A DNA stretch of 17,137 nucleotides from an uncultured Spirochaetaceae bacterium (GCA_938004315.1 CALKWG010000457.1:1-17137), one strand, 5' to 3'; positions 1-6,513 are shown, counted from the first letter of the stretch. The notes: generated by a model from the letters alone, not told the origin. Numbers and translations are program-made.

Positions 1-67
1 TCGGTAAGGCTTAAGGCCGAAGCGCCGCCGCCCTAGGCCGGCGGGCCGTACCGCGCCCCCGGCCGCC

Positions 68-97
68 TTGTACCCCGCGGCCCTTATGCCGTACTAT
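68..97 (+). promoter_or_regulatory. possible sigma-70-type promoter of the FKBP gene
   Basis: TTGTAC at 68-73 and TACTAT at 92-97 are separated by 18 bases; the -10 matches consensus at 4 of 6 positions and the -35 at 3 of 6. The start of transcription would be near 104, leaving a leader of about 115 bases that holds a 6-bp hairpin (GGCCCC 105-110 with GGGGCC 117-122). I see nothing else in 1-67. The match is modest and could be chance. Confidence 0.3.
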
Positions 98-218
98 GGG
101 TCTCGGCCCCCGTAGCGGGGCCCCGGCGCCGCGCGCGACCGGGCTCGCCGCGCCGAACGCGGAGCCCGGCGCACCGAACCATCGAGCGCGCCGGCAGCAT
201 CCCGTAACGGACGGTATT

Positions 219-908
219 ATGAAGAAGATAGCCATCGCGGCCCTGGCCGCCGCCGCCCTCGCCGCCTCCTGCGTATCCTACAAGGGCCCCGGCGAGAATT
301 CGGTCCTCGAGCCCAGCAAGGCCGACGCCAGCTACGCCTTCGGCGTGGCCATCGGCAACAGCATCAAGGAAACCCAGGTCGACATCGACCTCGACGTCTT
401 CCTCCTCGGCGTCAAGGACCAGATGGCCGAGGGTAAGTCCAAGATGAGCGCCGACCAAGCCAACCAGATCATCCAGACCGCCATCTTCACCGCCATGGAG
501 AAGGCCAATAAGGAGAACGAGGCCAAGGAAGTAGCCTTCCTGGCCGAGAACGCCAAGAAGGCCGGCGTCGTGACCACCGCCAGCGGCCTGCAGTACGAGG
601 TCATCTCCATGGGCTCCGGGCCTAAGCCCGTCGCCGCCGACATCGTCAAGGTCGAGTACGAGGGCAGCTTCGCCGACGGCCAGGTCTTCGACAGCTCCGC
701 CCAGCACGGCGAGCCGGCCGTCTTCCCCCTGGACCAGGTCATCGACGGCTGGACCGAGGGCATACAGCTCATGCCCGTGGGCTCCAAGTTCAAGTTCTGG
801 ATCCCCTCCGCCCTGGCCTACGGCCCCGAGGGCGCCGGCGGCGTCATACCGCCCTACAGCACCCTCGTGTTCGTCGTGGAGCTCCTCTCCATCGAGGCCG
901 GCTTCTAA
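219..908 (+). CDS. FKBP-type peptidyl-prolyl cis-trans isomerase, predicted lipoprotein
   Basis: This is a 229-residue protein predicted to catalyse cis-trans isomerisation of prolyl bonds in proteins outside the cytoplasmic membrane. The N-terminus is a lipoprotein signal: MKK, a hydrophobic Ala/Leu/Ile run, then A-A-S-C with the lipidated Cys at residue 18; position -3 is Ala rather than Leu, a relaxed lipobox. Residues about 30-105 look like the helical FKBP N-terminal dimerisation domain. The FKBP C-terminal domain follows, with VFDSS, VIDGWTEGI, a LAYGPEGAGGVIPP loop and a final VFVVELLSIE strand. I chose the ATG at 219 because the signal peptide begins there; the frame stays open upstream to 96 but that stretch is low-complexity Ala/Arg/Pro. 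The ribosome site is weak. It is monocistronic, closed by the terminator at 958-987. The family call is secure; the client proteins are unknown. Confidence 0.92.
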   Translation: MKKIAIAALAAAALAASCVSYKGPGENSVLEPSKADASYAFGVAIGNSIKETQVDIDLDVFLLGVKDQMAEGKSKMSADQANQIIQTAIFTAMEKANKENEAKEVAFLAENAKKAGVVTTASGLQYEVISMGSGPKPVAADIVKVEYEGSFADGQVFDSSAQHGEPAVFPLDQVIDGWTEGIQLMPVGSKFKFWIPSALAYGPEGAGGVIPPYSTLVFVVELLSIEAGF

Positions 909-957
909 ACGAAGAAGCTAGCCCGGCGCCCGCGCAAGGGGCGACCGATACGCAGAG

Positions 958-987
958 CGCCGCGGCCTCGTCCGCGGCGTTTTTTTT
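958..987 (+). terminator. rho-independent terminator after the FKBP gene
   Basis: A perfect 8-bp GC stem (CGCCGCGG at 958-965 with CCGCGGCG at 972-979) has a 6-base loop and is followed directly by eight T residues (980-987). This is the only terminator in the window with a full U-tract. Confidence 0.95.
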
Positions 988-993
988 ACGCTC

Positions 994-1022
994 TTGCATC
1001 CCCGCCGATCCGGCCCTAAGCT
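994..1022 (+). promoter_or_regulatory. weak candidate promoter for a leaderless cNMP-protein transcript
   Basis: TTGCAT (994-999), a 17-base spacer and TAAGCT (1017-1022) would place the start of transcription at 1029-1030, on the ATG itself. Each hexamer matches consensus at only 3 positions, so this is tentative. It would explain the lack of a ribosome binding site and the position just after the upstream terminator. Confidence 0.25.
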
Positions 1023-1029
1023 ATACCTT

Positions 1030-1557
1030 ATGGATGAGATCGCCGATAAAGCCGCCTGGCGCGATCGCGCCAAGGGCATACTCCTGTTCAGGTATATGGA
1101 GCCGGCGGAGCTGGCCGCGCTCATGGACAAGGCCGCCGTCGTACGGGCCGCCGAGGGCGAGCTCGTCGTCCGCGAGGGCGAGCGCGACCCCTATCTCTAC
1201 GCCGTGCTCGACGGCACCGTCAGCGTGCAGGTCTGCGAGGGCGAGGGCTGCAAGGACGTGTACATGTGCAGCCTAGGCCAGGGCGACGTCTTCGGCGAGG
1301 CGGGCATGTTCCTCAAGGTCAAGCGGACCGCCAGCGTCGCCTGCGCCTCCGACGCCGTCTTCCTGCGCCTGCACCGCGAGGAGCTCGGCGCCTTCATCAA
1401 GGCCAAGCCGGCGGCCGGCAACAAGCTGCTCCTCGTGGTGGTCTACGGCCTCCTGCGCAAGCTCCGCGCCGCCAACCAGGAGCTGGCCTACGAACGCAAG
1501 TCGGACATGGACCAGGCCGACGTCGATAGCCTCTTAGCCGACATGATGGGGGTGTGA
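1030..1557 (+). CDS. stand-alone cyclic nucleotide-binding domain protein
   Basis: This 175-residue cytoplasmic protein is almost entirely one CRP/PKA-type cNMP-binding domain. Visible hallmarks are the GELVVREGE turn, a YAVLDGTVSV strand pair and the phosphate-binding cassette FGEAGMFLKVKRTASV, whose FGE and R-T-A-S residues are those that contact ribose-phosphate in cAMP receptors. A long amphipathic C-helix follows. There is no helix-turn-helix, kinase or channel segment, so any output must come from a partner. The gene is one base upstream of the short-chain dehydrogenase-like gene, which suggests coupled expression and perhaps a joint role (inference). I chose ATG 1030; an in-frame TTG at 994 would add 12 residues but sits just behind the terminator. 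No Shine-Dalgarno precedes 1030. Confidence 0.85.
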   Translation: MDEIADKAAWRDRAKGILLFRYMEPAELAALMDKAAVVRAAEGELVVREGERDPYLYAVLDGTVSVQVCEGEGCKDVYMCSLGQGDVFGEAGMFLKVKRTASVACASDAVFLRLHREELGAFIKAKPAAGNKLLLVVVYGLLRKLRAANQELAYERKSDMDQADVDSLLADMMGV

Positions 1558-1558
1558 T

Positions 1559-2332
1559 ATGGACCTAGGGCTCAAGGGCCTGTGCGCCCTCGTAACCGGG
1601 GCGTCCAAGGGTTTAGGCTTCGCGACCGCCGAGCTCCTGGCGGCCGAAGGCGCTAAGGTCGCGATCAACGGCCGCGACCGGGCCCGATTGGAGGCCGCAG
1701 CCGCGGGCATAGGAGCCTACGCCCTGCCGGCCGACCTGGCCAAGCCGGCCGCCGCGGCCGAGCTCGTCGAGCGAGCGGCCGAGGCGCTCGACGGCCTGGA
1801 CCTCCTCGTCTGCAACGCCGGCGGCCCCCCGCCGGCGGCCTTCGACGAGCTGGACGACGCGGCCTGGCAGCGAGCCGTTGAGCTGTCCTTCCTCTCCGCC
1901 GTCCGCCTTACGCGCGCCGCCCTGCCCTACCTACGCGCCTCCAAGGCCGCCAGCGTCTTGGCCGTCACCTCCTACGCCGTCAAGCAGCCCGTGCCCAAGC
2001 TCATCCTGTCCAACAGCGTGCGCGCCGCCGCGGTCGGCCTCATGAAGAGCCTATCCAACGAGCTCGGCCCCGAGGGCATACGCTGCAACTCCATCCTGCC
2101 GGGCTGGACCGAGACCGAGCGCGTGGGCGAGCTCCTGGCCGCCCGCGCCAAGGCCAAGGGCACGAGCGTCGAGGCGGAGCTCGCCCTGCAGATGGCCGAC
2201 TGCCCCCTAGGGCGCATGGCCCGGCCCGAGGAATTCGCCCGCGCGGCCGTCTTCCTCCTCTCCCCCGCCTCGTCGTATATTACCGGCGTCGCCCTCACCG
2301 TCGACGGCGGCATGTACAAGGGCACGCTCTAG
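1559..2332 (+). CDS. short-chain dehydrogenase/reductase family protein with an altered catalytic site
   Basis: This is a 257-residue Rossmann-fold protein. The nucleotide-binding TGASKGLG motif is at residues 13-20, NAGG at 86-89, the Ser of the active site is probably S138, and the C-terminus has the usual ITGVALTVDGG ending. Resemblance to 3-oxoacyl-ACP reductase-like SDRs is clear. At the place of the catalytic YxxxK, however, the sequence reads S-N-S-V-R (151-155), so Tyr is Ser and Lys is Arg. A subgroup of BKR-like SDRs with an imperfect catalytic tetrad is known, and this probably belongs to it; reductase activity should not be assumed. A GGGGGTG ribosome site precedes the ATG, which lies one base after the cNMP-protein stop, so the two are surely co-transcribed. 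Confidence 0.88.
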   Translation: MDLGLKGLCALVTGASKGLGFATAELLAAEGAKVAINGRDRARLEAAAAGIGAYALPADLAKPAAAAELVERAAEALDGLDLLVCNAGGPPPAAFDELDDAAWQRAVELSFLSAVRLTRAALPYLRASKAASVLAVTSYAVKQPVPKLILSNSVRAAAVGLMKSLSNELGPEGIRCNSILPGWTETERVGELLAARAKAKGTSVEAELALQMADCPLGRMARPEEFARAAVFLLSPASSYITGVALTVDGGMYKGTL

Positions 2333-2416
2333 CCGCCCGCGACGGCCCCGGGCCGCCCGGTTTCCCGGCGGCCGCCGCGGCGCCGACGCCCATCCACCAT
2401 CAGAAGGATCCGCACC

Positions 2417-3178
2417 ATGGAACTCGGCACCATCGCCTTCCTGACCGTCGCCGGCTTCGTGGCCTCGGCGGTCGACGCCATAGCCGGCGGCGGCGGCCTC
2501 ATAAGCCTCCCGGCCATCGTGGCCGCGGGCGTCCCGCCCCACATGGCCTTGGGCACCAACAAGTTCGCCAATACCTTCAGCTCGTCCACGAGCAGCCTGC
2601 GCTTCGCCCTCTCGGGCAAGTTGGCCTGGCGCCTCGTGCGCTGGCAGATACCCTGCACCGCCCTGGGCGCCGCCTTGGGCGTCCGCAGCGCGCTGGCCTT
2701 GGACGAGCGCGTCCTGAACGCCCTCATCATCGTCATGGTCCTGGCCGTCGCCGTGTACAGCGCGCTCAAGCGCGACTTCGGCGAGCGCGACGCCTTCAAG
2801 GGCCTCTCCGCCGGGCGCGTGGGCTTCGGTATGGCCTTCGCCTTCGCCTTGGGCTTCTACGACGGCTTCTTCGGCCCGGGCACCGGCAGTTTCCTCATCT
2901 TCACCTTCATCCGCGCCTACGGCTTCGACTTCACCGTGGCCGCCGGCAACGCCAAGGTCCTCAATTTTACGAGCAACGTCGTGTCCCTAGCGCTCTTCGC
3001 CCTGGGCGGCAAGATCATGTACCCGGCGGGCGTCCCCATGGCCGCCGCCATGGTCGCCGGCGCCTGGGTAGGCGCGCGCGTCGCCATCAAGAACGGCGCC
3101 CGCGTCATCCGCCCCGTCTTCGTGCTCATCGGCCTGGCCCTCGTGGCCAAGCTGGCCATCGAGACCTTCGCGGCTTAG
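2417..3178 (+). CDS. TSUP (TauE/SafE) family membrane permease
   Basis: This is a 253-residue inner-membrane protein with about eight hydrophobic segments. The first half has the family signature: a glycine run GGGGLISLPAI, then GVPPHMALGTNKFANTFSSSTSSLRFA. The second half repeats it with GFYDGFFGPGTGSF and a GNAKVLNFTSNVVSL segment, the usual internal duplication. TSUP proteins move sulfite, sulfoacetate, sulfide-type sulfur compounds or small organic anions; the substrate cannot be read from sequence. AGAAGGA at 2402-2408 is a good ribosome site for ATG 2417. The 84-base gap after the SDR gene holds overlapping GC hairpins (CGGCCC/GGGCCG 2343-2355; GGCCGCC/GGCGGCC 2351-2373) without a T-run, so read-through from the SDR gene is possible but not certain. 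The stop is followed by a T-run (3179-3184) with no convincing stem before it. Confidence 0.9.
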   Translation: MELGTIAFLTVAGFVASAVDAIAGGGGLISLPAIVAAGVPPHMALGTNKFANTFSSSTSSLRFALSGKLAWRLVRWQIPCTALGAALGVRSALALDERVLNALIIVMVLAVAVYSALKRDFGERDAFKGLSAGRVGFGMAFAFALGFYDGFFGPGTGSFLIFTFIRAYGFDFTVAAGNAKVLNFTSNVVSLALFALGGKIMYPAGVPMAAAMVAGAWVGARVAIKNGARVIRPVFVLIGLALVAKLAIETFAA

Positions 3179-3196
3179 TTTTTTCATTTGCTTTTA

Positions 3197-3339
3197 GGGG
3201 GCCTCGGCGCGACGAAGTCGCGGCTCAGTAGGCACGGAGCGCCCTCCCCGCCGCTCCGCACCGGCGCGGGCGCCGATCGCGCTCTCCGCTCCAACGCGCC
3301 TAGGCGCGTTTCCGCTGCGATCGCTGGCCCAAGGTCCCC
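3197..3339. other. structured non-coding block, candidate RNA element
   Basis: Positions 3179-3447 between the convergent TSUP and DUF4395 genes have no believable protein. They can be drawn as a multi-branch fold. A closing helix pairs 3197-3207 with 3329-3339 (10 of 11 positions including one G-T, one mismatch). Inside are CGCGAC-GAA-GTCGCG (3208-3222), CGGAGCG with CGCTCCG (3235-3241 / 3252-3258), CGATCGC with GCGATCG (3274-3280 / 3317-3323), and inside that last pair a perfect 18-base palindrome centred on CCTAGG (3293-3310). The strand is unknown, and no U-tract marks an end. High GC makes chance hairpins common, so this is a candidate only. Confidence 0.3.
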
Positions 3340-3396
3340 GTTCGCGGCGCCTATTTCGCCCCGTGGCTATGGTCTTGAACGCCCTCAAGAGGCGGC

Positions 3397-3433
3397 GCTA
3401 CCCCGCGGCGCGGACGCCGCGAAGCGGGGTAGC
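3397..3433. terminator. strong hairpin between convergent genes, possible bidirectional terminator
   Basis: GCTACCCCGC (3397-3406) pairs perfectly with GCGGGGTAGC (3424-3433); an alternative inner stem CGCGGCG/CGCCGCG exists. It lies 15 bases beyond the DUF4395 stop. There is no T-run on either side, so a classical intrinsic terminator is not shown. Confidence 0.4.
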
Positions 3434-3447
3434 CCAAGATCCCGGGC

Positions 3448-3951
3448 CTAGATCCCCTCACCGCCTGGGAACACGCAGTCGTAGCAAACATCCTCGCGGA
3501 GGAGGCCGAGCCGTACGAGCAGCGCGAACATCTTACAGCCGGCGCAGAAGCGGAAGGCCGCCTCCAGGAACGAGAATAGTAGGAGCGCCGCCAAGGAACC
3601 GTATAGCGCGCCGTCCCAGCCGGCGAGCCAAGAGCCAGCGGCTAGGGCCGTCATAAAGGCGCCTATGCCCGCGGCGAAGCGCTTTGGCTGCGCCGTGATC
3701 ATCCGGGATTTATATCGGAAGACGCTCCCCTGTAGGCTTCCCGAAAGCCCGGCCAGGGGGCTTAAGGCGGAGCGGCCAGCCGCCCTTAGGGTAAAGTCGA
3801 CGGAGAGCGCGGCCGCGGCCGCCCCCGCAATCCAGGGAGCGCTTAATAAGGCGGCCAGCGCAAGGGCGGCGGCGACGGCCGCGCTTACCAGGGTCGCTAC
3901 GCCCCGGACGGGCGCTTCATTGATTCGTTCGGGGGCTTGTGCGGTACTCAT
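3448..3951 (-). CDS. DUF4395 family membrane protein with two CxxC motifs
   Basis: This 167-residue membrane protein has hydrophobic segments at about residues 17-50, 92-112 and 114-132. DUF4395 features are the N-terminal R/N-E region, the DFTLRA segment, PKRFAAGIGAF in the middle and the C-terminal FCAGCKMF followed by CYDC. The four cysteines (C136, C139, C156, C159) form two CxxC pairs suited to metal binding or thiol-disulfide chemistry; this is inferred from spacing. The family has no proven function and, in other bacteria as I recall, often sits near thioredoxin- or rhodanese-like genes; here the nearest sulfur-linked gene is the TSUP permease at 2417-3178. The start ATG has no Shine-Dalgarno and lies 7 bases after a good -10 box, which suggests a leaderless mRNA. 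A perfect dyad in the promoter implies tight regulation. Confidence 0.85.
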   Translation of the reverse strand: MSTAQAPERINEAPVRGVATLVSAAVAAALALAALLSAPWIAGAAAAALSVDFTLRAAGRSALSPLAGLSGSLQGSVFRYKSRMITAQPKRFAAGIGAFMTALAAGSWLAGWDGALYGSLAALLLFSFLEAAFRFCAGCKMFALLVRLGLLREDVCYDCVFPGGEGI

Positions 3952-3958
3952 ATAAGGA

Positions 3959-3986
3959 ATAGTACTAATACGATTATATTAGTCAA
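3959..3986 (-). promoter_or_regulatory. promoter of the DUF4395 gene with operator-like dyad in the spacer
   Basis: On the - strand TTGACT (3986-3981, 5 of 6 to consensus) and TACTAT (3964-3959, 4 of 6) are 16 bases apart. Transcription would begin at about 3952, one base before the ATG at 3951. Between and partly over the two hexamers is a perfect inverted repeat, ACTAATA-N6-TATTAGT (3964-3983), in an AT-rich patch that stands out from its GC-rich surroundings. A dimeric repressor bound here would block polymerase. The regulator is not identified. Confidence 0.7.
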
Positions 3987-4050
3987 GTATACCAAAGGCC
4001 GGCGAGGGCTCCCGAGCCGAAGAGATCGGAGCGGTCCGCGCGGGAACCGC

Positions 4051-5181
4051 CTAGCCCCGCTCCCGCTCCAGGAGCCTAAGCTTGCGCCAGAGCCCGCCGC
4101 CGTAGCCGCCCAGGCTACCGTCGGCGGCGATCACGCGGTGGCAGGGTATGAGTATGGCTAAGCGGTTCAGGCCGTTGGCGTGGCCCACGGCGCGGCCCGC
4201 CCCCGCCCCCAGGCCGAGCTCGGCGGCCAGCCGGCCGTAGCTCCGCGTCTGGCCGTAGGGAATGCGGAGGAGCCCCTCCCAGACCTTCACCTGGAAATCG
4301 GAGCCCGGATAGGCCATGGGCAGGCTAAACTCCCGCCTCTCCCCGTTAAAGTATTCGTCGAGCTCGACGCGCAGTCGCTCGAGGAGCGGCGACGAGGCCG
4401 GCAGGGTCGCTAGGCCGAAGCGTGCCCGCACGGTCTTGAGCTGCGCCTCCAGCATGCGCCGGTCGCTGAACTCAAGAAGGCAGATCGCCTCCTCGGTCGC
4501 GCCGGCCACCATCGGGCCGAGGGGCGTCTCTATCCAGGAGAGGCGTATGAAGTCGCTCCCGCGCGCCGCGCCCGGCGGCGCGCCGGCGGCCTTGGAGAAG
4601 GCGTCGCGGAAGGCCGAGTGGGACTCCCAGCCGTGGTCGAAGACCGCGTCGTCGATGGCGGTCCCGGCCTTGATCGCGGCGAAGGCCTCGCCCAAACGGC
4701 GCGCGCGGCAGTAGGCTTGGAAGGTCAGGCCGAAGCGGCGCTTGAACCAGCGGCGTACGGCCGCCGGGTCCAGGCCCTCGGCGGACAGCTCGGCGTCCGT
4801 GACGCGCCGCGTCGGGTAGTCCTCCACGCGTTCCACGAGCTCCGCCGCCCAGTCCGGCTCGCCGGCTCCCGGCCCCGAGCCGCCCAGGGGCTTACAGCGC
4901 CCGCAGGGCCTGAAGCCGGCGAAGAGCGCCTCGCGCGCGGTCGCGTAGAACTCGACGCGCTCGGGCCGGGGCTTCTTAGCGGGGCAGGACGGGCGGCAGA
5001 AGACCCCGGTCGAGCTGACCGCGGCGTAGAAGAGCCCGTCGTAGCTCGCGTCGCGCCCCATGAAGGCGTCCATCATCTCTGCTTTGGCGGGTAGGCCCTC
5101 GCCCGCGAGGCGGCCGGCCGCCGCGTCGGGGCCTACTGAAAAGAGCTCGCCTTGCTCGGCGGCGACCTTCGTCGTGTTCAT
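4051..5181 (-). CDS. ada: Ada: methylphosphotriester/O6-methylguanine-DNA methyltransferase and transcriptional regulator
   Basis: This 376-residue DNA repair protein takes methyl groups from alkylated DNA onto its own cysteines and, once methylated, activates genes. The N-terminal Ada zinc domain spans about residues 38-100, with DGLFYAAVSSTGVFCRPSC and FRPCGRC giving four zinc cysteines C62, C66, C93 and C96. An AraC-type helix-turn-helix follows (about 110-205), then the O6-alkylguanine methyltransferase domain, with acceptor C347 in IPCHRV and the GGYGGGLWRK region. There is no AlkA glycosylase domain. ATG 5181 is chosen because the frame upstream to 5277 starts with TTG and is uninformative. 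No good ribosome site is present; TATCGT ends 7 bases before the ATG, so a leaderless start is possible. I found no E. coli-like Ada box. Two short GC hairpins (4007-4018 and 4031-4050) lie near the stop. Confidence 0.93.
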   Translation of the reverse strand: MNTTKVAAEQGELFSVGPDAAAGRLAGEGLPAKAEMMDAFMGRDASYDGLFYAAVSSTGVFCRPSCPAKKPRPERVEFYATAREALFAGFRPCGRCKPLGGSGPGAGEPDWAAELVERVEDYPTRRVTDAELSAEGLDPAAVRRWFKRRFGLTFQAYCRARRLGEAFAAIKAGTAIDDAVFDHGWESHSAFRDAFSKAAGAPPGAARGSDFIRLSWIETPLGPMVAGATEEAICLLEFSDRRMLEAQLKTVRARFGLATLPASSPLLERLRVELDEYFNGERREFSLPMAYPGSDFQVKVWEGLLRIPYGQTRSYGRLAAELGLGAGAGRAVGHANGLNRLAILIPCHRVIAADGSLGGYGGGLWRKLRLLERERG

Positions 5182-5321
5182 AGCCCGTACGATAGCCCCT
5201 TTCGCGCCGCCTCGCCACCGGAAATCGCGAGCCAAACCCGCGGGCGGCGTTCCGGGTGCGGCCGCCCTGCGCAGCAAAGTCCCTCGCTCGCCGGAAAAAT
5301 CTCCTATCCTCGTTTTCTCCG

Positions 5322-5352
5322 CTGGCAGGGCTGCGGCGCCGCGCGCTATACT
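5322..5352 (+). promoter_or_regulatory. candidate promoter of the ABC exporter operon
   Basis: TATACT (5347-5352) matches the -10 consensus at 5 of 6. The best -35 is CTGGCA (5322-5327) at a long 19-base spacing. Transcription from about 5359 would place the hairpin at 5368-5409 at the start of the leader. The 270-base gap between ada and this operon otherwise holds only the divergent ada upstream region. Confidence 0.4.
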
Positions 5353-5367
5353 GCGCCATGCGGATAA

Positions 5368-5409
5368 ACCGGTAAAGCCCGCGGCCGAAAGGCGCGGGCT
5401 TTATGCGGT
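5368..5409 (+). promoter_or_regulatory. long hairpin in the leader of the ABC operon
   Basis: TAAAGCCCGCG (5373-5383) pairs perfectly over 11 bp with CGCGGGCTTTA (5393-5403), with a 9-base loop. The helix continues as ACCG/CGGT (5368-5371 / 5406-5409) across a small 1x2 internal loop. Only three U residues are in the 3' arm, so it is a poor terminator. It lies 43 bases upstream of the ATP-binding subunit start, where it could act in attenuation or mRNA stability (inference). It does not match a riboswitch class I recognise. Confidence 0.5.
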
Positions 5410-5451
5410 CGGGCCGATATCGGAATCGGGCGCCCTCCGCGAGGAGCTCAT

Positions 5452-6513
5452 ATGATACGCGTAGACGGACTCTGCAAGACTTTCAAAGCGCCCAAGCGCT
5501 TCCCGGGCCTCCGCGGCGCCGTCAAGGGCCTCTTCAGCCGCGAGTATACCTATACGACCGCGGTGGACGACGTCAGCTTCAGGATAGCCGAGGGCGAGGT
5601 CGTCGGCTACATCGGCGCGAACGGCGCCGGCAAGTCCACCACCATCAAGATGATGACCGGCATCCTCACGCCGAGCGCCGGCCGCGTAACCGTGGCGGGC
5701 GTCGTACCCTACGAGAACCGCATGCTCAACGCCTCGCGGATCGGCGTGGTCTTCGGGCAGCGGACCCAGCTCTGGTGGGACCTGCCGGTGAGCGAGAGCC
5801 TGTCACTGCTCCGCGACATCTACGAGGTCAAGCCGGCCGAATACCAGGAGCGCCTGGCCTTCTTAAACGGCGTCCTCGAGCTGGACGAGTTCATGATGAG
5901 CCCGGTGCGCACGCTCTCCCTAGGCCAGCGCATGCGCGCCGACCTGGCCGCCTCGCTCATCCACCGACCCAAGGTGCTCTACTTGGACGAGCCGACCATA
6001 GGCCTGGACGCCATCGTCAAGGAGCGCGTCCGCGGCGCGGTCAAGGAGCTCAACCGCTCGTACGGCACCACCATCGTGCTCACCACGCACGACCTGGCCG
6101 ACATCGAGGAGCTCTGCCGGCACATCATCGTGATCGACCGCGGCCGCAAGGTCTACGACGGCACCTTGCCCGAGCTACGGGCGGCCTACGGCCGCGGCCG
6201 CACCATCCGCGCCCACATCGCCGGCTTCGCCTCCTTCGACCCCGCGGCCCTGGACGCGGCGCTCAAGGCCCTTGACCCCGGCGCGTCGGCGCGCAAGGAG
6301 GCCGACGAGCTCGTCGCGCGCTTCGACGCGTCGGCCACGGGCATAGCCAAGGTGGTCCAGGCGCTCATGGCCGCCTGCGAGATCGCCGACTACACCGTCG
6401 AGGAGACGCCGATCGAGGACATCGTGAAGCGCATCTACGCCGAGGCCCGCCGCGACGTCGTCGCGGGCGACTCGGTCGCGGGCGACCCCGCCGCGGCCGC
6501 CGGGAGGATCTGA
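5452..6513 (+). CDS. ABC-2 type exporter, ATP-binding subunit (COG4586-like)
   Basis: This 353-residue ATPase energises the two permeases encoded next. Walker A is at 55-63 (GANGAGKST), the Q-loop Gln at 103, the signature is LSLGQ at 155-159 in place of LSGGQ, Walker B is VLYLDEP at 175-181 and the switch His is H213. The extended N-terminus (AVKGLFSREYTYTTAVDDVSF) and a C-terminal tail of about 110 residues are typical of the COG4586 group. Relatives pair with COG4587 and COG3694 permeases and are annotated as exporters of drugs or unknown substrates; the cargo here is not deducible. GAGGAG at 5441-5446 sets the start. The stop TGA overlaps the next ATG by one base, and a GGAGGA site for that gene lies inside this one, so translation is coupled. 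Confidence 0.92.
   Translation: MIRVDGLCKTFKAPKRFPGLRGAVKGLFSREYTYTTAVDDVSFRIAEGEVVGYIGANGAGKSTTIKMMTGILTPSAGRVTVAGVVPYENRMLNASRIGVVFGQRTQLWWDLPVSESLSLLRDIYEVKPAEYQERLAFLNGVLELDEFMMSPVRTLSLGQRMRADLAASLIHRPKVLYLDEPTIGLDAIVKERVRGAVKELNRSYGTTIVLTTHDLADIEELCRHIIVIDRGRKVYDGTLPELRAAYGRGRTIRAHIAGFASFDPAALDAALKALDPGASARKEADELVARFDASATGIAKVVQALMAACEIADYTVEETPIEDIVKRIYAEARRDVVAGDSVAGDPAAAAGRI

Noticed and set aside
96..218. N-terminal extension of the FKBP frame
   Set aside because: It is low-complexity Ala/Pro/Arg, would bury the lipoprotein signal in the interior, and has no ribosome site; the ATG at 219 begins a proper signal peptide.
3179..3185. T-run after the TSUP stop as a terminator
   Set aside because: I could not find a stable stem ending directly before the T residues; the nearest one (GGCC-N5-GGCC) is too far upstream.
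3188..3656. Overlapping + strand open frames in and after the non-coding gap
   Set aside because: They are basic, Pro/Arg/Ser-rich translations of GC hairpins or antisense of DUF4395, with no ribosome site and no domain.
4023..4030. AGATCGGA, the first eight bases of the Illumina adapter, inside the ada-DUF4395 gap
   Set aside because: The match stops after eight bases (followed by GCGG rather than AGAGC) and the flanks are normal genomic sequence, so this is chance, unlike the 45-base match at the contig end.
5320..5340. Sigma-54 type promoter (TGGCA with a downstream GC) before the ABC operon
   Set aside because: The -12 element does not read TTGC, and the TATACT box gives a simpler explanation.
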